Assembly (NCBI RefSeq): GCF_021183825.1
Contig: NZ_CP089211.1
Span: 1,736,001 to 1,800,000 of the forward strand
Reading direction: 5' to 3'
From: Sinomicrobium kalidii
GTDB lineage: Bacteria > Bacteroidota > Bacteroidia > Flavobacteriales > Flavobacteriaceae
DNA: 64,000 bases
Shown here: in pieces, positions 54,428 to 63,601 of the stretch
Position numbering within the stretch: the stretch's first letter is position 1
Layout: each line of letters starts with the position of its first letter
Notes under the pieces: model-generated
What the model was told of the DNA's origin: nothing
What the model saw: only the letters and a program-made list of their open reading frames with translations
Database searches by the model: none
Made by a program: the position numbers and the translations under genes

Positions 54428-55864
54428 ATGCGATATTTTCTAGGGATTGACATAGGCACCCAGGGCGCCCGGATAGCTGTAACTGATATTTCGGGAAACC
54501 AGGTCATCAGCGGAGAAGAAACTTTTAAACTTACGGAGGATTCCCGGCAGGAGCAGTCCCCGGAATCCTGGTGGACCAGCTGTCGGAGCCTCATACAAAA
54601 GAAACTCAATGATGATGTAAAGAACAATATAGAAAGCATTGCCGTCACCTCCACCTCCGGAACGGTTATCCCCCTGGATAAGGAAAACAACCCCTTGCAC
54701 CCGGCATTGATGTACAGCGATAAAAGATCGGCAATACAGGGAAGACGCTGTATGCAGGCTGCACAGGAAAATACTGAGGGCTATACCGGGTTTAACGCTT
54801 CGAGCGGGTTGTCCAAAATGGTCTGGTTTGCCGAAAACCACCCGGAAAAAACAGCACGAATAGTCCGATGGGTCCATGCTGCGGATTATATCACGGGTAA
54901 ATTGTCCGGCGTCTGGGGCGTAACCGACCATACCAATGCTTTGAAATCGGGATATGACACCCGAAACGGAATATGGCCGGAATACCTCTTTTCCGAACTC
55001 GGGCTTTCCAGGACATGGATGCCCGAAGTACATCCGTCAGGTACAGTTATCGGAACTATGTCCCCGGAAGTTTCACAAACCCTTGGTTTTAAAAACCGCC
55101 CGAAAGTTACAGTCGGTATCACTGATGGCTGTGCTTCGCAGATCGCATCAGGGGCTATTTACCCGGGCACATGGAATACGACCATCGGCACTACACTGGT
55201 GGTTAAAGGAGTTACACAAGAACAAATGATCGATCCCGAAGGAAGGTTTTACAGTCACAGGCACCCTCAGGGATACTGGATGCCCGGAGGTGCCGGGAAT
55301 ATCGGTGCGGACTGGGTGAGCCGTGATTTCGGGAACGAACTGAGCCTGTTGGAAAAAGAGGCGGCAAACAACATCCCTACCGGCCGGATGAGTTTCCCTC
55401 TGGTACAAAAAGGAGAGCGTTTTCCATTTATGGCCCCCGAAGCCGTCGGGTTCCGCCCGGACAACATTCCCGAAGCTGTTCTCTACGCCTCCAATATGGA
55501 AGGAGTGGCTTTTGTAGAACGCATGGCCTACACACTGGCACAAAAATTGTCCAGGGAAAATATTGAAGCGGTCTATACCGCCGGAGGTGGCAGTAACAGT
55601 CCGTTATGGCTTAAGATCAGGAGCAGCGTACTGAACCTGCCTGTATATAAAATGAAACACACCTCCGGAGCATTCGGTGCTGCCGTCCTAGCCGCTTCGC
55701 AAACTTTTTTCGACAATCTTACGGAAGCGGGGAAAGAACTGATCCGGATGGAGAAAGAAGTCCTTCCCGATACCGGACTGAACAAAGTTTATGAGGGACA
55801 ATACGAAAAATTCCTCCGCCTACTGGAAACAAAAAACTACATAAAACAAGAAGACTATGCTTAA
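54428..55864 (+). CDS. FGGY-family carbohydrate kinase, D-ribulokinase-like
   Basis: Second kinase of the locus. I use the ATG at 54428 (MRYFLGIDIGTQGARIAV), giving 478 residues; an upstream frame to 54374 would overlap the previous gene and adds unlike residues. GIDIGTQG is the phosphate loop, GITDGCASQIASGA near 230 carries the catalytic Asp, TTIGTTLVVKG and TAGGGSNSPLW are the second set of nucleotide loops. The short STSGT and GTTLVVKG segments suggest the D-ribulose/pentulose kinase group. It is clearly different from the first kinase in sequence, so the locus likely phosphorylates two substrates or one at two steps. It overlaps the histidine phosphatase gene by 8 bases. Confidence 0.9.
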   Translation: MRYFLGIDIGTQGARIAVTDISGNQVISGEETFKLTEDSRQEQSPESWWTSCRSLIQKKLNDDVKNNIESIAVTSTSGTVIPLDKENNPLHPALMYSDKRSAIQGRRCMQAAQENTEGYTGFNASSGLSKMVWFAENHPEKTARIVRWVHAADYITGKLSGVWGVTDHTNALKSGYDTRNGIWPEYLFSELGLSRTWMPEVHPSGTVIGTMSPEVSQTLGFKNRPKVTVGITDGCASQIASGAIYPGTWNTTIGTTLVVKGVTQEQMIDPEGRFYSHRHPQGYWMPGGAGNIGADWVSRDFGNELSLLEKEAANNIPTGRMSFPLVQKGERFPFMAPEAVGFRPDNIPEAVLYASNMEGVAFVERMAYTLAQKLSRENIEAVYTAGGGSNSPLWLKIRSSVLNLPVYKMKHTSGAFGAAVLAASQTFFDNLTEAGKELIRMEKEVLPDTGLNKVYEGQYEKFLRLLETKNYIKQEDYA

Positions 55865-56456
55865 CATATATCTGGCACGGCACGGTGAAACCCCGTTCAA
55901 TGCCGACGGCAACCGCTATTGCGGAAAAACCGATGTGGAACTCAATGAAAAGGGCATATCACAGGCCGAAAACCTGCGCAACCTCATCCGGGGTATCCGG
56001 TTTGAAGGCATTTATTGCTCTCCCCTGAAGCGGGCACATAAAACGGCTACCATTGCCGCCCACGACCGGCAAATACTCGTGGACAAAAGATTGACGGAAC
56101 TGGATTTCGGCCGCTGGGAAGGGAAAACCCGCGAGGAATTTATTGCCGAAGCCCCCGACTTATGGCACAACTGGAATACCAACCCGGAAAATCATCCCGC
56201 CGGGGGAACAGGCGAGACCGCATCAGACCTTATCGCCCGGCTTTCTTCTTTTATGGATGAATTGCACACCAACCATCCGGAAGGAAATGTCCTAATAGTC
56301 GCCCACAATGCGGTAAACCGTTTTCTTATAGCCCACCTCATAGGCCTTCCACTAAAAAACTACCGGAAGATCCGGCAGGAAAATTCTACCTTGTCCTGTA
56401 TCATTTACGACACCACTGAAGGGTATGTCCTGTCCCAACTTAATTGTATCAAATAA
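55857..56456 (+). CDS. Histidine phosphatase (phosphoglycerate-mutase family)
   Basis: Cytoplasmic phosphatase or mutase with a phosphohistidine intermediate. The 199-residue product starts MLNIYLARHGETPFNADG, which holds the catalytic RHGE motif at residues 8-11. LDFGRWEGKTREEF carries the conserved Glu region, and the second catalytic His is in LIVAHNAVNRF near residue 150. Length fits the small phosphatase branch, including alpha-ribazole and sugar-phosphate phosphatases. Its start overlaps the upstream kinase end by 8 bases, showing tight coupling; a phosphatase beside two kinases suggests recycling or a specific dephosphorylation step. Confidence 0.92.
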   Translation: MLNIYLARHGETPFNADGNRYCGKTDVELNEKGISQAENLRNLIRGIRFEGIYCSPLKRAHKTATIAAHDRQILVDKRLTELDFGRWEGKTREEFIAEAPDLWHNWNTNPENHPAGGTGETASDLIARLSSFMDELHTNHPEGNVLIVAHNAVNRFLIAHLIGLPLKNYRKIRQENSTLSCIIYDTTEGYVLSQLNCIK

Positions 56457-56914
56457 TGAATCCTTAAAAAAGGGAACATCTGACAGTCACATGTGATAAG
56501 AATTTTAAAAACCCGGAAATTGTTCTTGATCCCTTAAATCTTTGAAGAGCACAAAACAAGAATATCGAACCATTTGAATACAAATTGATATGTTGGGAGG
56601 TCAGAGATAATGATGTATTAAAAGACCATGTCTTTGTAAGTGCCAAACAAATCTCTGGTAACTCCTCATATCTGTTATTTCAAATACATTTGGTTTTTAT
56701 TCCGGCCGGACAAACGCTTTCTGCCACGTCGAAATATCAACTGAAGCAAGGTGAACACCTGAGATAACATTAAGGATTTTGAATATCAGGATAGATTAAA
56801 TCACCTTATTGAATTTATCGGTGCCCTTTAATTCATCCTATTGTTTCTGTAATTACGAGGTACTACAAAAATACTACAATCGCAACATCATTATAAAATC
56901 AAATATTTAGATAT
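56457..56914. other. Gene-free spacer before the araC-type gene
   Basis: About 460 bases, AT-rich, no credible gene. A 60-codon frame near 56585-56767 has no family resemblance. It may be a degraded sequence. No clear terminator for the long upstream operon was found here. Confidence 0.45.
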
Positions 56915-56922
56915 TAAATTTG
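56915..56922 (+). promoter_or_regulatory. -7 element of the araC-type gene
   Basis: TAAATTTG matches TAnnTTTG exactly, 18 bases before the ATG, predicting a leader of about 13 bases. Confidence 0.55.
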
Positions 56923-56939
56923 AGTCATTCTATGTTTTT

Positions 56940-57848
56940 ATGAATATCATGGTTGACTCTATGCAAATACATGCGATCCCCTTTAAAATATCAAAATCGC
57001 AACAATCTTCGTTGAGAGTTCAGATTGATGAGGGACAACATTTCTATGATCACCTGCATTATCATCCGGAATTCCAGATTACCGCGATAAAAAAAGGTGG
57101 GGGGATCCTGTATCATGGAAGTGATATGGTCCGTTTTAAACCGGGAGACGTTTTTATTCTGGGATCCAATATTCCTCATCTCATGAAAAGTTCGAAAAGC
57201 TATTTCTCCGAAAAATCGAGCGGAGTGTATTCTGTTTCACTTTTTTTTGACCGAAATACCTTTGGAAATCAGTTTTTTAACATTCCGGAATTAACCAATA
57301 TAGGCACATTACTTCAAAATTGCAAAAGAGGAATTTCGCTTTCGGGAAGTTTAAGGAAAGGGGTACATGATCAGATTCTGAAAATGTCATATGTAAGAGA
57401 AGAAGAATTGATCATCAGTTTTTTAAAAATACTGTCAACCATACGAAAAGCAAATAAAAGATTTATCAATTCCAGTATATACAAATTTTCCATTGAGGAA
57501 AAGGACGGGCACAGACTTAACAATATTCTAAACTTTACTTTCAGTCATCTCGAAAAAAACATCAAAATTGAAGATGTGGCCCGAATAGCCAATTTAAGTA
57601 AATCCCAGTTTAGCAGATATTTTAAATTGCACACGGGAAAAACCTATATAGAATTTTTAAACGAATTGCGCATTGAATCGGCTTGTTCATTATTGCTCGA
57701 TGAGAGAAATACAGTAGAAGCTATTTGCTACGATGTCGGTTATTCGAACCTTTCCCATTTCAATCGGCAATTTAAAAGGCTGAAAGGGGTAACTCCGTCT
57801 GTATACCGGAGGCTCAGGGATAACAATGAAATAGGCGAAGAGGTTTGA
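56940..57848 (+). CDS. AraC-family transcriptional regulator with cupin-type sensor domain
   Basis: Transcription factor, 302 residues. The N-terminal half is a small beta-barrel (HYHPEFQITAIKKGGG and FKPGDVFILGSNIPH, about residues 40-80), the sugar-binding cupin type of AraC/RhaR regulators. The C-terminal half has two helix-turn-helix units: IEDVARIANLSKSQFSRYF near 215-233 and VEAICYDVGYSNLSHFNRQF near 260-280, followed by the KGVTPSVYRR signature. Start chosen at 56940; an ATG at 56949 is also possible. It sits past the kinase/phosphatase end of the locus and is convergent with the sulfatase cluster, so its target may be either; the same-strand locus is the likelier one. Confidence 0.93.
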   Translation: MNIMVDSMQIHAIPFKISKSQQSSLRVQIDEGQHFYDHLHYHPEFQITAIKKGGGILYHGSDMVRFKPGDVFILGSNIPHLMKSSKSYFSEKSSGVYSVSLFFDRNTFGNQFFNIPELTNIGTLLQNCKRGISLSGSLRKGVHDQILKMSYVREEELIISFLKILSTIRKANKRFINSSIYKFSIEEKDGHRLNNILNFTFSHLEKNIKIEDVARIANLSKSQFSRYFKLHTGKTYIEFLNELRIESACSLLLDERNTVEAICYDVGYSNLSHFNRQFKRLKGVTPSVYRRLRDNNEIGEEV

Positions 57849-57850
57849 AT

Positions 57851-57884
57851 GTTATAGCCTCTCTGTTTTACGAAAGGCTATAAC
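57851..57884. terminator. Bidirectional terminator between araC-type gene and sulfatase
   Basis: GTTATAGCCT (57851-57860) pairs perfectly with AGGCTATAAC (57875-57884) between convergent genes. T runs are weak on both sides, so efficiency is uncertain. Confidence 0.6.
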
Positions 57885-57907
57885 AATAACAACGTACAAA
57901 AAGAAAT

Positions 57908-59563
57908 CTACTTCTGTTCCCAATATTTTTCAAGTAAATATTTATTGTCTTTATCGTGTTCTAACCAGTCGTCATACTCTTCTTTTGATTTAAAGGGAGG
58001 CACGAAATAAGGTCGCATTTTAAGCGATGTTTTTATAAGCGGAGCCGGATTCTCAGGAATATGTTTTTTCATTTTTTCAATTACGGGTTGATACTCCGGG
58101 AGGTTTGCAAGGTTTTGCCATTCATTTTCGTCCCGGGTATGATCGTAAAGTTCTTCACTACCGTCAATATAGCGGGTATACCTCCAATTTTCGGTCCGGA
58201 CCGAAAATTCACCGAAGTCGTAGGAGGTAATGGCGGGATAATTCCATTCGGCATCAGGATCTTTTAAGAGAGGGGCCAAACTCCTGCCGTCTACGCTTTT
58301 GCTCGGGGGCAACCCGCACAAGTCAAGGAGCGTAGGGTAAATATCCATAAGCGATACGATGCGGTCGGAACGCTGGCCGTCTTCCGATCCTTCCGGCAGG
58401 CCGGGCGTACCTTCTGGTGCGTGCATCATCAAAACACTTTTGGCAGTATTCTCCCATAAAGCAAATTTTCTCCAGTGTTCTTTTTCACCCAATTGCCAAC
58501 CGTGGTCGGACCACAGTACGATTACGGTATTGTCGGCATAACGGCTGTTTTCCAGGGCATCGAGCAAGCGTCCCAGCATGGCATCCGCAAAAGCAATTGA
58601 AGCTAAGTACCCCTGCACTGCATTTTTCCATTGATCTGCTTTGACCACATGTTTGTGATAATTCCCCCCTCTGTGAGCAATATCTATAGCCCGGTCACTC
58701 AGGTCATCCGGATCGTTTGGCAAAACTTCGGGGAGCTGGATAGACTCCAGGGGGAACATCTCGTAATATTTTTTCGGAACATACCATGGCAAGTGCGGAC
58801 GATAAATCCCACAAGCCAGGAAAAAAGGATCATTGTGGTCTGCCTTGAGCTGGTTGGATACCCATTCCACACTTTTGTAATCTCCCATTAAAGAATCCTC
58901 TACAACTAAAGGAGTCCAGTCAAAGGCAGTGTACATATCTTTAAACATGGGCATGGAAACTGTACCATTTTCAGCTCTCTTTTTGTAATCTTCCGGCGCA
59001 AAGCCGTGAGGAGGAAAGTCCCGGGGCATATTCTTCTTTTGCGATGGCCAGTAATCGTCCCATGCCGTTGTATCTACCATAAAGTAATGGTATAATTTTC
59101 CGGCACCTGCGGAATAATACCCGTTATCCCTGAAATATCCCCCCAGGGAACGATAATCCCCAATGACTTCCCTCCAGTCCTGATAATTGGAGTAAACCCC
59201 GGTTGTTTGCGGAGCCAGACCGGATAAGATCGCTGCCCTTGAAGGGTTGCAGGCAGGGTTGGCCGTATAGGCATGAGTAAAAAGGACAGATTTTTCAGCC
59301 AAACGGTTAAAATTTGGTGTTATGGCCTGGGGATGCCCCCCTAAGGGCTCGATCCAATCGTTGAGGTCGTCTATCGAAATGAACAAAACATTTGGTTTTT
59401 CAATAAGATCGGCACTTAGCTGTTTTTCCGGTTTTCCCTGCTTACACGACGTAAAATAACACAATGTAAGTGCAACAAAAAGAATGCTGTGAAAAGATAG
59501 TTTATTTTTTGTACTCATCATATAAGAGTGTTTAAACGGGTTTCGACAATGATATTTTCTCAC
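57908..59563 (-). CDS. Type I sulfatase, lipoprotein, iduronate-2-sulfatase-like
   Basis: Removes sulfate esters from sugars or other compounds. The 551-residue product (from the ATG at 59563; an ATG pair at 59521-59516 would give a shorter, tidier signal peptide) has a lipobox ending YFTSC at residue 40. Metal-site residues Asp65 and Asp66 lie in FISIDDLND. The formylglycine site is Cys105 in ACNPSRAAILSG, the C-x-P-S-R motif, so it is of the Cys type that needs a maturase acting on CxPSR. WSDHGWQLGEKEHW near 340 completes the site. The gene overlaps the end of the DUF885 gene by four bases (ATGA). It is the last gene of the minus-strand cluster. Confidence 0.95.
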   Translation of the reverse strand: MRKYHCRNPFKHSYMMSTKNKLSFHSILFVALTLCYFTSCKQGKPEKQLSADLIEKPNVLFISIDDLNDWIEPLGGHPQAITPNFNRLAEKSVLFTHAYTANPACNPSRAAILSGLAPQTTGVYSNYQDWREVIGDYRSLGGYFRDNGYYSAGAGKLYHYFMVDTTAWDDYWPSQKKNMPRDFPPHGFAPEDYKKRAENGTVSMPMFKDMYTAFDWTPLVVEDSLMGDYKSVEWVSNQLKADHNDPFFLACGIYRPHLPWYVPKKYYEMFPLESIQLPEVLPNDPDDLSDRAIDIAHRGGNYHKHVVKADQWKNAVQGYLASIAFADAMLGRLLDALENSRYADNTVIVLWSDHGWQLGEKEHWRKFALWENTAKSVLMMHAPEGTPGLPEGSEDGQRSDRIVSLMDIYPTLLDLCGLPPSKSVDGRSLAPLLKDPDAEWNYPAITSYDFGEFSVRTENWRYTRYIDGSEELYDHTRDENEWQNLANLPEYQPVIEKMKKHIPENPAPLIKTSLKMRPYFVPPFKSKEEYDDWLEHDKDNKYLLEKYWEQK

Positions 59564-61290
59564 TGCAGTGATCTGATATAATTATTAACTCTTTGTTCCA
59601 GAATGGGAAGGGTAACTGTTCCCTGTTCCAATACCACTTCATGGAAGGTTCTGATATCGAATTTTGTTCCGAGTTGTTGTTCTGCCTTTTTGCGGAGTTC
59701 CCTTATTTTGAGTTCCCCTATTTTATAAGATAATGCCTGCCCCGGGTTGGAAATATAGCGGTCGGTCTCCGAATTTATTTCCAGCAATGACAAAGCGGTA
59801 TTCGATGCCATATAGTCTACTACCTGTTCCCGGGTCCACCCTTTGGCATGAATCCCGGTATCGACCACCAGCCTGCAGGCCCTCCACATTTCGTAGGTGA
59901 GTTTGCCGAACTGCTCGTACGGGGTGGTGTACAGTCCCATTTCCGCACCCAGGGTCTCTGCATACAGTCCCCAGCCTTCTACAAAAGCGGTGACTGAAAA
60001 ATTTCTTCTGAACCCGGGGATACTGTCTCCCAATTCCCTGTTCAGGCTGATCTGCAAATGATGTCCGGGGACGGCTTCGTGGGCAGTCAAGACGGGCAAG
60101 GTATACAGTGTCCGGCTCGGCAGGTCGTAGGTGTTTACCCAGTAATACCCCGGGTCTGTACTTTCGCTGGGAGTAGGGATATAACGCCCTCCGGTATATT
60201 TGGGGGCCATGGCATCGGGCACCGGGGCCACACCGTATGGTTTCCGGGAAAGTGTTTTAAAGAACCTCGGAAGCTGGGCGTCCGCGCGTTTTGCTATATC
60301 GCGTGCCAGCATCAGGAGTTGTCCGGGGGTTTTGGCATAAAATTGTTCATCGGTCCTTAAAAACCGCAAAAAGTCTTTAAAACTCCCTTTAAAGTCCAGT
60401 CCGGCAATAATGGTCTCCATTTCCGCCCTTATCCTCGCAACTTCTTGCAGCCCTATATTGTGGATATCATCTGCAGTGTACCGGGAGGAAGTGGTGTAAA
60501 AGCTGATCCTGTTTTGATAGTATGCCTTACCGTTGGGGATTCCGGATATTCCCAGCGTAGTTCTCGTATTCGGGATATATTCGGTCTCAAAAAAGTCTTT
60601 AATACGTTTAAACTGGGGAACGACCTTGATTTCTATGGCGGTTTTGGCCGCTTTCAGCACGGAGTCTTTTTGTGCGCCGGTCAACGTTTTCGGCAGGTCT
60701 TTAAAAGGGGAATAGTAAAAACTTTCCTCATAATCGGATACAATATGGTCGTTGTAGGTAGATTCGTAGCCGTCAAAGATCACCCTGGGCTGTGAGATTC
60801 CTTTTTGCAACCCCTCTCTCATATTTTCGATGTGTTGATCGACAAATCCGGGGATGGCGTTCAACTGGTTCAGATAGCGCCTGACCTGCTTGTAATTGGT
60901 CAGGGGCTTTACCCTGTATGGCAGGCTGCTGTGAAAACCGGTATGGGAGGTTATCGGATTTAGATACCGTTCAAACCCGAAGAAATCTACCTTATTCTGC
61001 AGGCTGAAGGCCAGCAGTTTTAGTGATATCTGTTCGGTTTCACTTAATCCGGCGGCATTGATTTCCGACAATTCGCCCAGTTTTTTCCGGGCAAACTGTG
61101 CTTCGGCTTCGTAATAGGTTTTTGTATACAGGCCCAAAGGATATTGTTCCTTGTCGTAGCCCTTGTGGTTGTGATAGCTGTCTATGACCTGCTGCAACGC
61201 TTGTGAAGCATCTTCCGTACCGCTTTTACGTTCTTTTTTACAGCCGTACAGGACAACAATGGTCATAAAGGCGAGAAGTATTCTATTCAT
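59560..61290 (-). CDS. DUF885-family lipoprotein, probable metallopeptidase
   Basis: Exported lipoprotein, 576 residues, with lipobox LYGC at residues 13-16. The C-terminal half carries LTAHEAVPGHHLQ near residues 397-409, a zinc-type HExxxGHH arrangement typical of DUF885 and some metallopeptidases. Further family marks are VEGWGLYAETLG and MWRACRLVVDTGIHAKGW. A peptidase role is likely from the metal motif, but the family's activity is not generally proven. It lies 62 bases behind the DPP4-like gene and overlaps the sulfatase gene downstream by four bases. Confidence 0.88.
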   Translation of the reverse strand: MNRILLAFMTIVVLYGCKKERKSGTEDASQALQQVIDSYHNHKGYDKEQYPLGLYTKTYYEAEAQFARKKLGELSEINAAGLSETEQISLKLLAFSLQNKVDFFGFERYLNPITSHTGFHSSLPYRVKPLTNYKQVRRYLNQLNAIPGFVDQHIENMREGLQKGISQPRVIFDGYESTYNDHIVSDYEESFYYSPFKDLPKTLTGAQKDSVLKAAKTAIEIKVVPQFKRIKDFFETEYIPNTRTTLGISGIPNGKAYYQNRISFYTTSSRYTADDIHNIGLQEVARIRAEMETIIAGLDFKGSFKDFLRFLRTDEQFYAKTPGQLLMLARDIAKRADAQLPRFFKTLSRKPYGVAPVPDAMAPKYTGGRYIPTPSESTDPGYYWVNTYDLPSRTLYTLPVLTAHEAVPGHHLQISLNRELGDSIPGFRRNFSVTAFVEGWGLYAETLGAEMGLYTTPYEQFGKLTYEMWRACRLVVDTGIHAKGWTREQVVDYMASNTALSLLEINSETDRYISNPGQALSYKIGELKIRELRKKAEQQLGTKFDIRTFHEVVLEQGTVTLPILEQRVNNYIRSLQ

Positions 61291-61352
61291 GGTTTTGTTT
61301 TTTTAGTCTCCCGATAACCCTCGGGACGAATTCGGTATAAACAAGTTCTTAC

Positions 61353-63545
61353 CTATTCCCCGAGTAAGTGTTGACTGAAAAAGTTTAAGTATGTTTTAAA
61401 CAGATGGTATTGACTTCCTTTGACCGACCTGATACGATGAGTCCGGTTAGGATAGGGAACTACTGAAAATACCTTCTTTTCCTCCGTGAGTTTGTTGATA
61501 AGGGCTTCGGTATTCTGATAGTGTACATTGTCATCTCCCGTACCGTGTACCAGTAAAAGATTGCCCTTGAGGTTTTTTACATAATTAAGGGCTGCGGTTT
61601 CTTCATAGGCTTCGGGATTTTGCTGCGGTGTGCCCATATACCTTTCCGTAAAGCCGGCGTGATAGTACTTGTGGTGGGACAGGTAGGCGCCCGGTATGGC
61701 GGTATTGAAAACATCCGGGTGCCGCAATACCAGTAAGAGGCTCATAAGGCCGCCGCCACTCCATCCGTAGGCCCCGATCTTTTCGGCATTGATATAGGGG
61801 TGTTGTGCCGCCATTGCTTTTGTTGCTTTTGCAATATCATCGGCGGGCAGTATACCGTGTTTGAGGTAAATCGATTTTCGCCACTTTTTTCCTTTGAGGA
61901 CCGGTGTCCCGCGGCCGTCAATCCCCATGACGATAAACCCGTTCTTAGCCAAGAACTGGTAAAAGAAATAATTCCGGCCTTTCCAAAGGTCGGCCGTAGT
62001 CTGGTTTGCGGGCATGCTGTATACGTGGAAAACAACGGGGTATTTTTTTGAAGCATCAAAGTTCGGCGGCTTTATCATCCACGAATCCAATGCCACATCA
62101 TCTTCAATCTGTATTTCGGAGTACGTGACCGGAGAAGGGTGGATCGCTTCGATCTTACTGCTCAGCGCTGCATTGTCCTCCATCGTTTTAACCACCTTGT
62201 GGGCGGGTAATTTTACCAGCCTTGTCCGGGTAGGGATATCAAAGCGTGAAAAATTCTGGAAAGCCCATTTGCCATCCGGTGAAATATCGTATTTATGGGT
62301 CCCTGTTTCTTTTTCGGGTGTAATTCTTTCGATCTTTCCTTTTCCGTCCAGGCTGGCCCTGAACAGATACAGGTGCAGGCTGTTTTCCGGGGAAGCGTGG
62401 AAGTACACCCATTTGCTTTTGGGGGCTGCCCTGACCTGTGTTTTATTGAACACATCGAATTCTCCCGGGGTGATACACGTTTTTTGTTTGCCGTCCGAAG
62501 TGATCTTGTACAGGTGTCTCCAGCCGTCATTTTCACTCATCCACAGAAAATCGGAACCGCCGTTGAGCCAGACCAGGTCAAAAGCATCCAGAAAGGTATC
62601 TTCTTGTTCGGTATAAATCTTTTCGGTATTCCGGCTGCCTGCTTCCGCGACAAAAATGTCCATGACGTTTTGATTGCGGTTTAGCTTTTGTATATACAGC
62701 TTATTGGATTTGGGGTTCCACTTGAGATTGGTTATATAAGAATTTCTGTAGTCCTCACCTATATCCGGCCAGGTGACCTTTTGAGTAGCGACTTCTACGA
62801 TTCCGGGTTTTACGGCCGGGAGTGTTTTTCCGGGTTTGATGTATTGAAATTCCTTGACAAAAGGATAGAGGGAATCCGTATTGTTGATGATCTTGTAGGT
62901 GGGAACCTCCTTTGTATCGAACTGGTTGAAAGCTACATACTTGCTGTCCGGACTCCAGTAATGGTCGCGGGAGCTGAGGATGGATGCAAACCGGAAAGAA
63001 GCATTGGAGTTGATAATTTCATCGCTTCCGTCGGTTGTCAACCGGATTGTTTTTTTATTGCGGACATCATATGCGTATATATCTGATTTACACACAAATG
63101 AGACCATCTTATTGTCCGGGGACAACTTTAGATTCCTGGGGATTCCCAGAGTCTTATCAAGGAGCAGCTCCGTATTTGTATTGCCTGTTAAGTCTACGAG
63201 AAAGATACGTGTTTTACCTTCGGTATTCAGGCTGACGATCACTGCGGATCCATCTTCCGAAAAAGTGTAATTCCTTATTTTTCCCTTTTTGTTTTTACCT
63301 ATCAGTCCGGCAACTGAGACCAGTATCTTTTGTTCTTTTGTGCCGGCAACGTAACCGACAAGTCTTCCCGTTTCATTGTCCAGGTGGACGTACCGGTTTT
63401 CGTTTGTCCACGAACTGTAGTCGGCCTTTTTGGCTATAAAGCTGCCGTTTGTGATATTCTCAATGTTGAGTTTTACCTCTTGTGCCCCGGATATTGTGCT
63501 TAGCAGTCCGGACACGATCAATAATATTTTTTTTACAGGTCTCAT
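61353..63545 (-). CDS. S9-family (DPP4-like) prolyl peptidase, exported
   Basis: Serine peptidase that trims dipeptides from N-termini with Pro or Ala at position 2. The 730-residue protein has a signal peptide (ILLIVSGLLSTISGAQ) and no lipobox. It has an N-terminal beta-propeller (about 40-480; DHYWSPDSKYVAFNQFD is a DPP4-like blade) and a C-terminal hydrolase domain. The triad is visible: Ser in GAYGWSGGGLMS near residue 594, Asp in VHGTGDDNVHYQ, and His in PNRTHRIRS. The nucleophile loop reads GWSGG rather than the commoner GWSYGG. It sits between two sulfatase genes on the same strand. Confidence 0.94.
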   Translation of the reverse strand: MRPVKKILLIVSGLLSTISGAQEVKLNIENITNGSFIAKKADYSSWTNENRYVHLDNETGRLVGYVAGTKEQKILVSVAGLIGKNKKGKIRNYTFSEDGSAVIVSLNTEGKTRIFLVDLTGNTNTELLLDKTLGIPRNLKLSPDNKMVSFVCKSDIYAYDVRNKKTIRLTTDGSDEIINSNASFRFASILSSRDHYWSPDSKYVAFNQFDTKEVPTYKIINNTDSLYPFVKEFQYIKPGKTLPAVKPGIVEVATQKVTWPDIGEDYRNSYITNLKWNPKSNKLYIQKLNRNQNVMDIFVAEAGSRNTEKIYTEQEDTFLDAFDLVWLNGGSDFLWMSENDGWRHLYKITSDGKQKTCITPGEFDVFNKTQVRAAPKSKWVYFHASPENSLHLYLFRASLDGKGKIERITPEKETGTHKYDISPDGKWAFQNFSRFDIPTRTRLVKLPAHKVVKTMEDNAALSSKIEAIHPSPVTYSEIQIEDDVALDSWMIKPPNFDASKKYPVVFHVYSMPANQTTADLWKGRNYFFYQFLAKNGFIVMGIDGRGTPVLKGKKWRKSIYLKHGILPADDIAKATKAMAAQHPYINAEKIGAYGWSGGGLMSLLLVLRHPDVFNTAIPGAYLSHHKYYHAGFTERYMGTPQQNPEAYEETAALNYVKNLKGNLLLVHGTGDDNVHYQNTEALINKLTEEKKVFSVVPYPNRTHRIRSVKGSQYHLFKTYLNFFSQHLLGE

Positions 63546-63601
63546 TTGGTTTCTGAAAATTATAGTTGAACTCGTTTGATTTTTTTGGATTTGATATTTT
63601 T

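Noticed and set aside
56585..56767. 60-residue frame in the spacer before the araC-type gene
   Set aside because: Short, no promoter or homology sign; not enough to call a gene.
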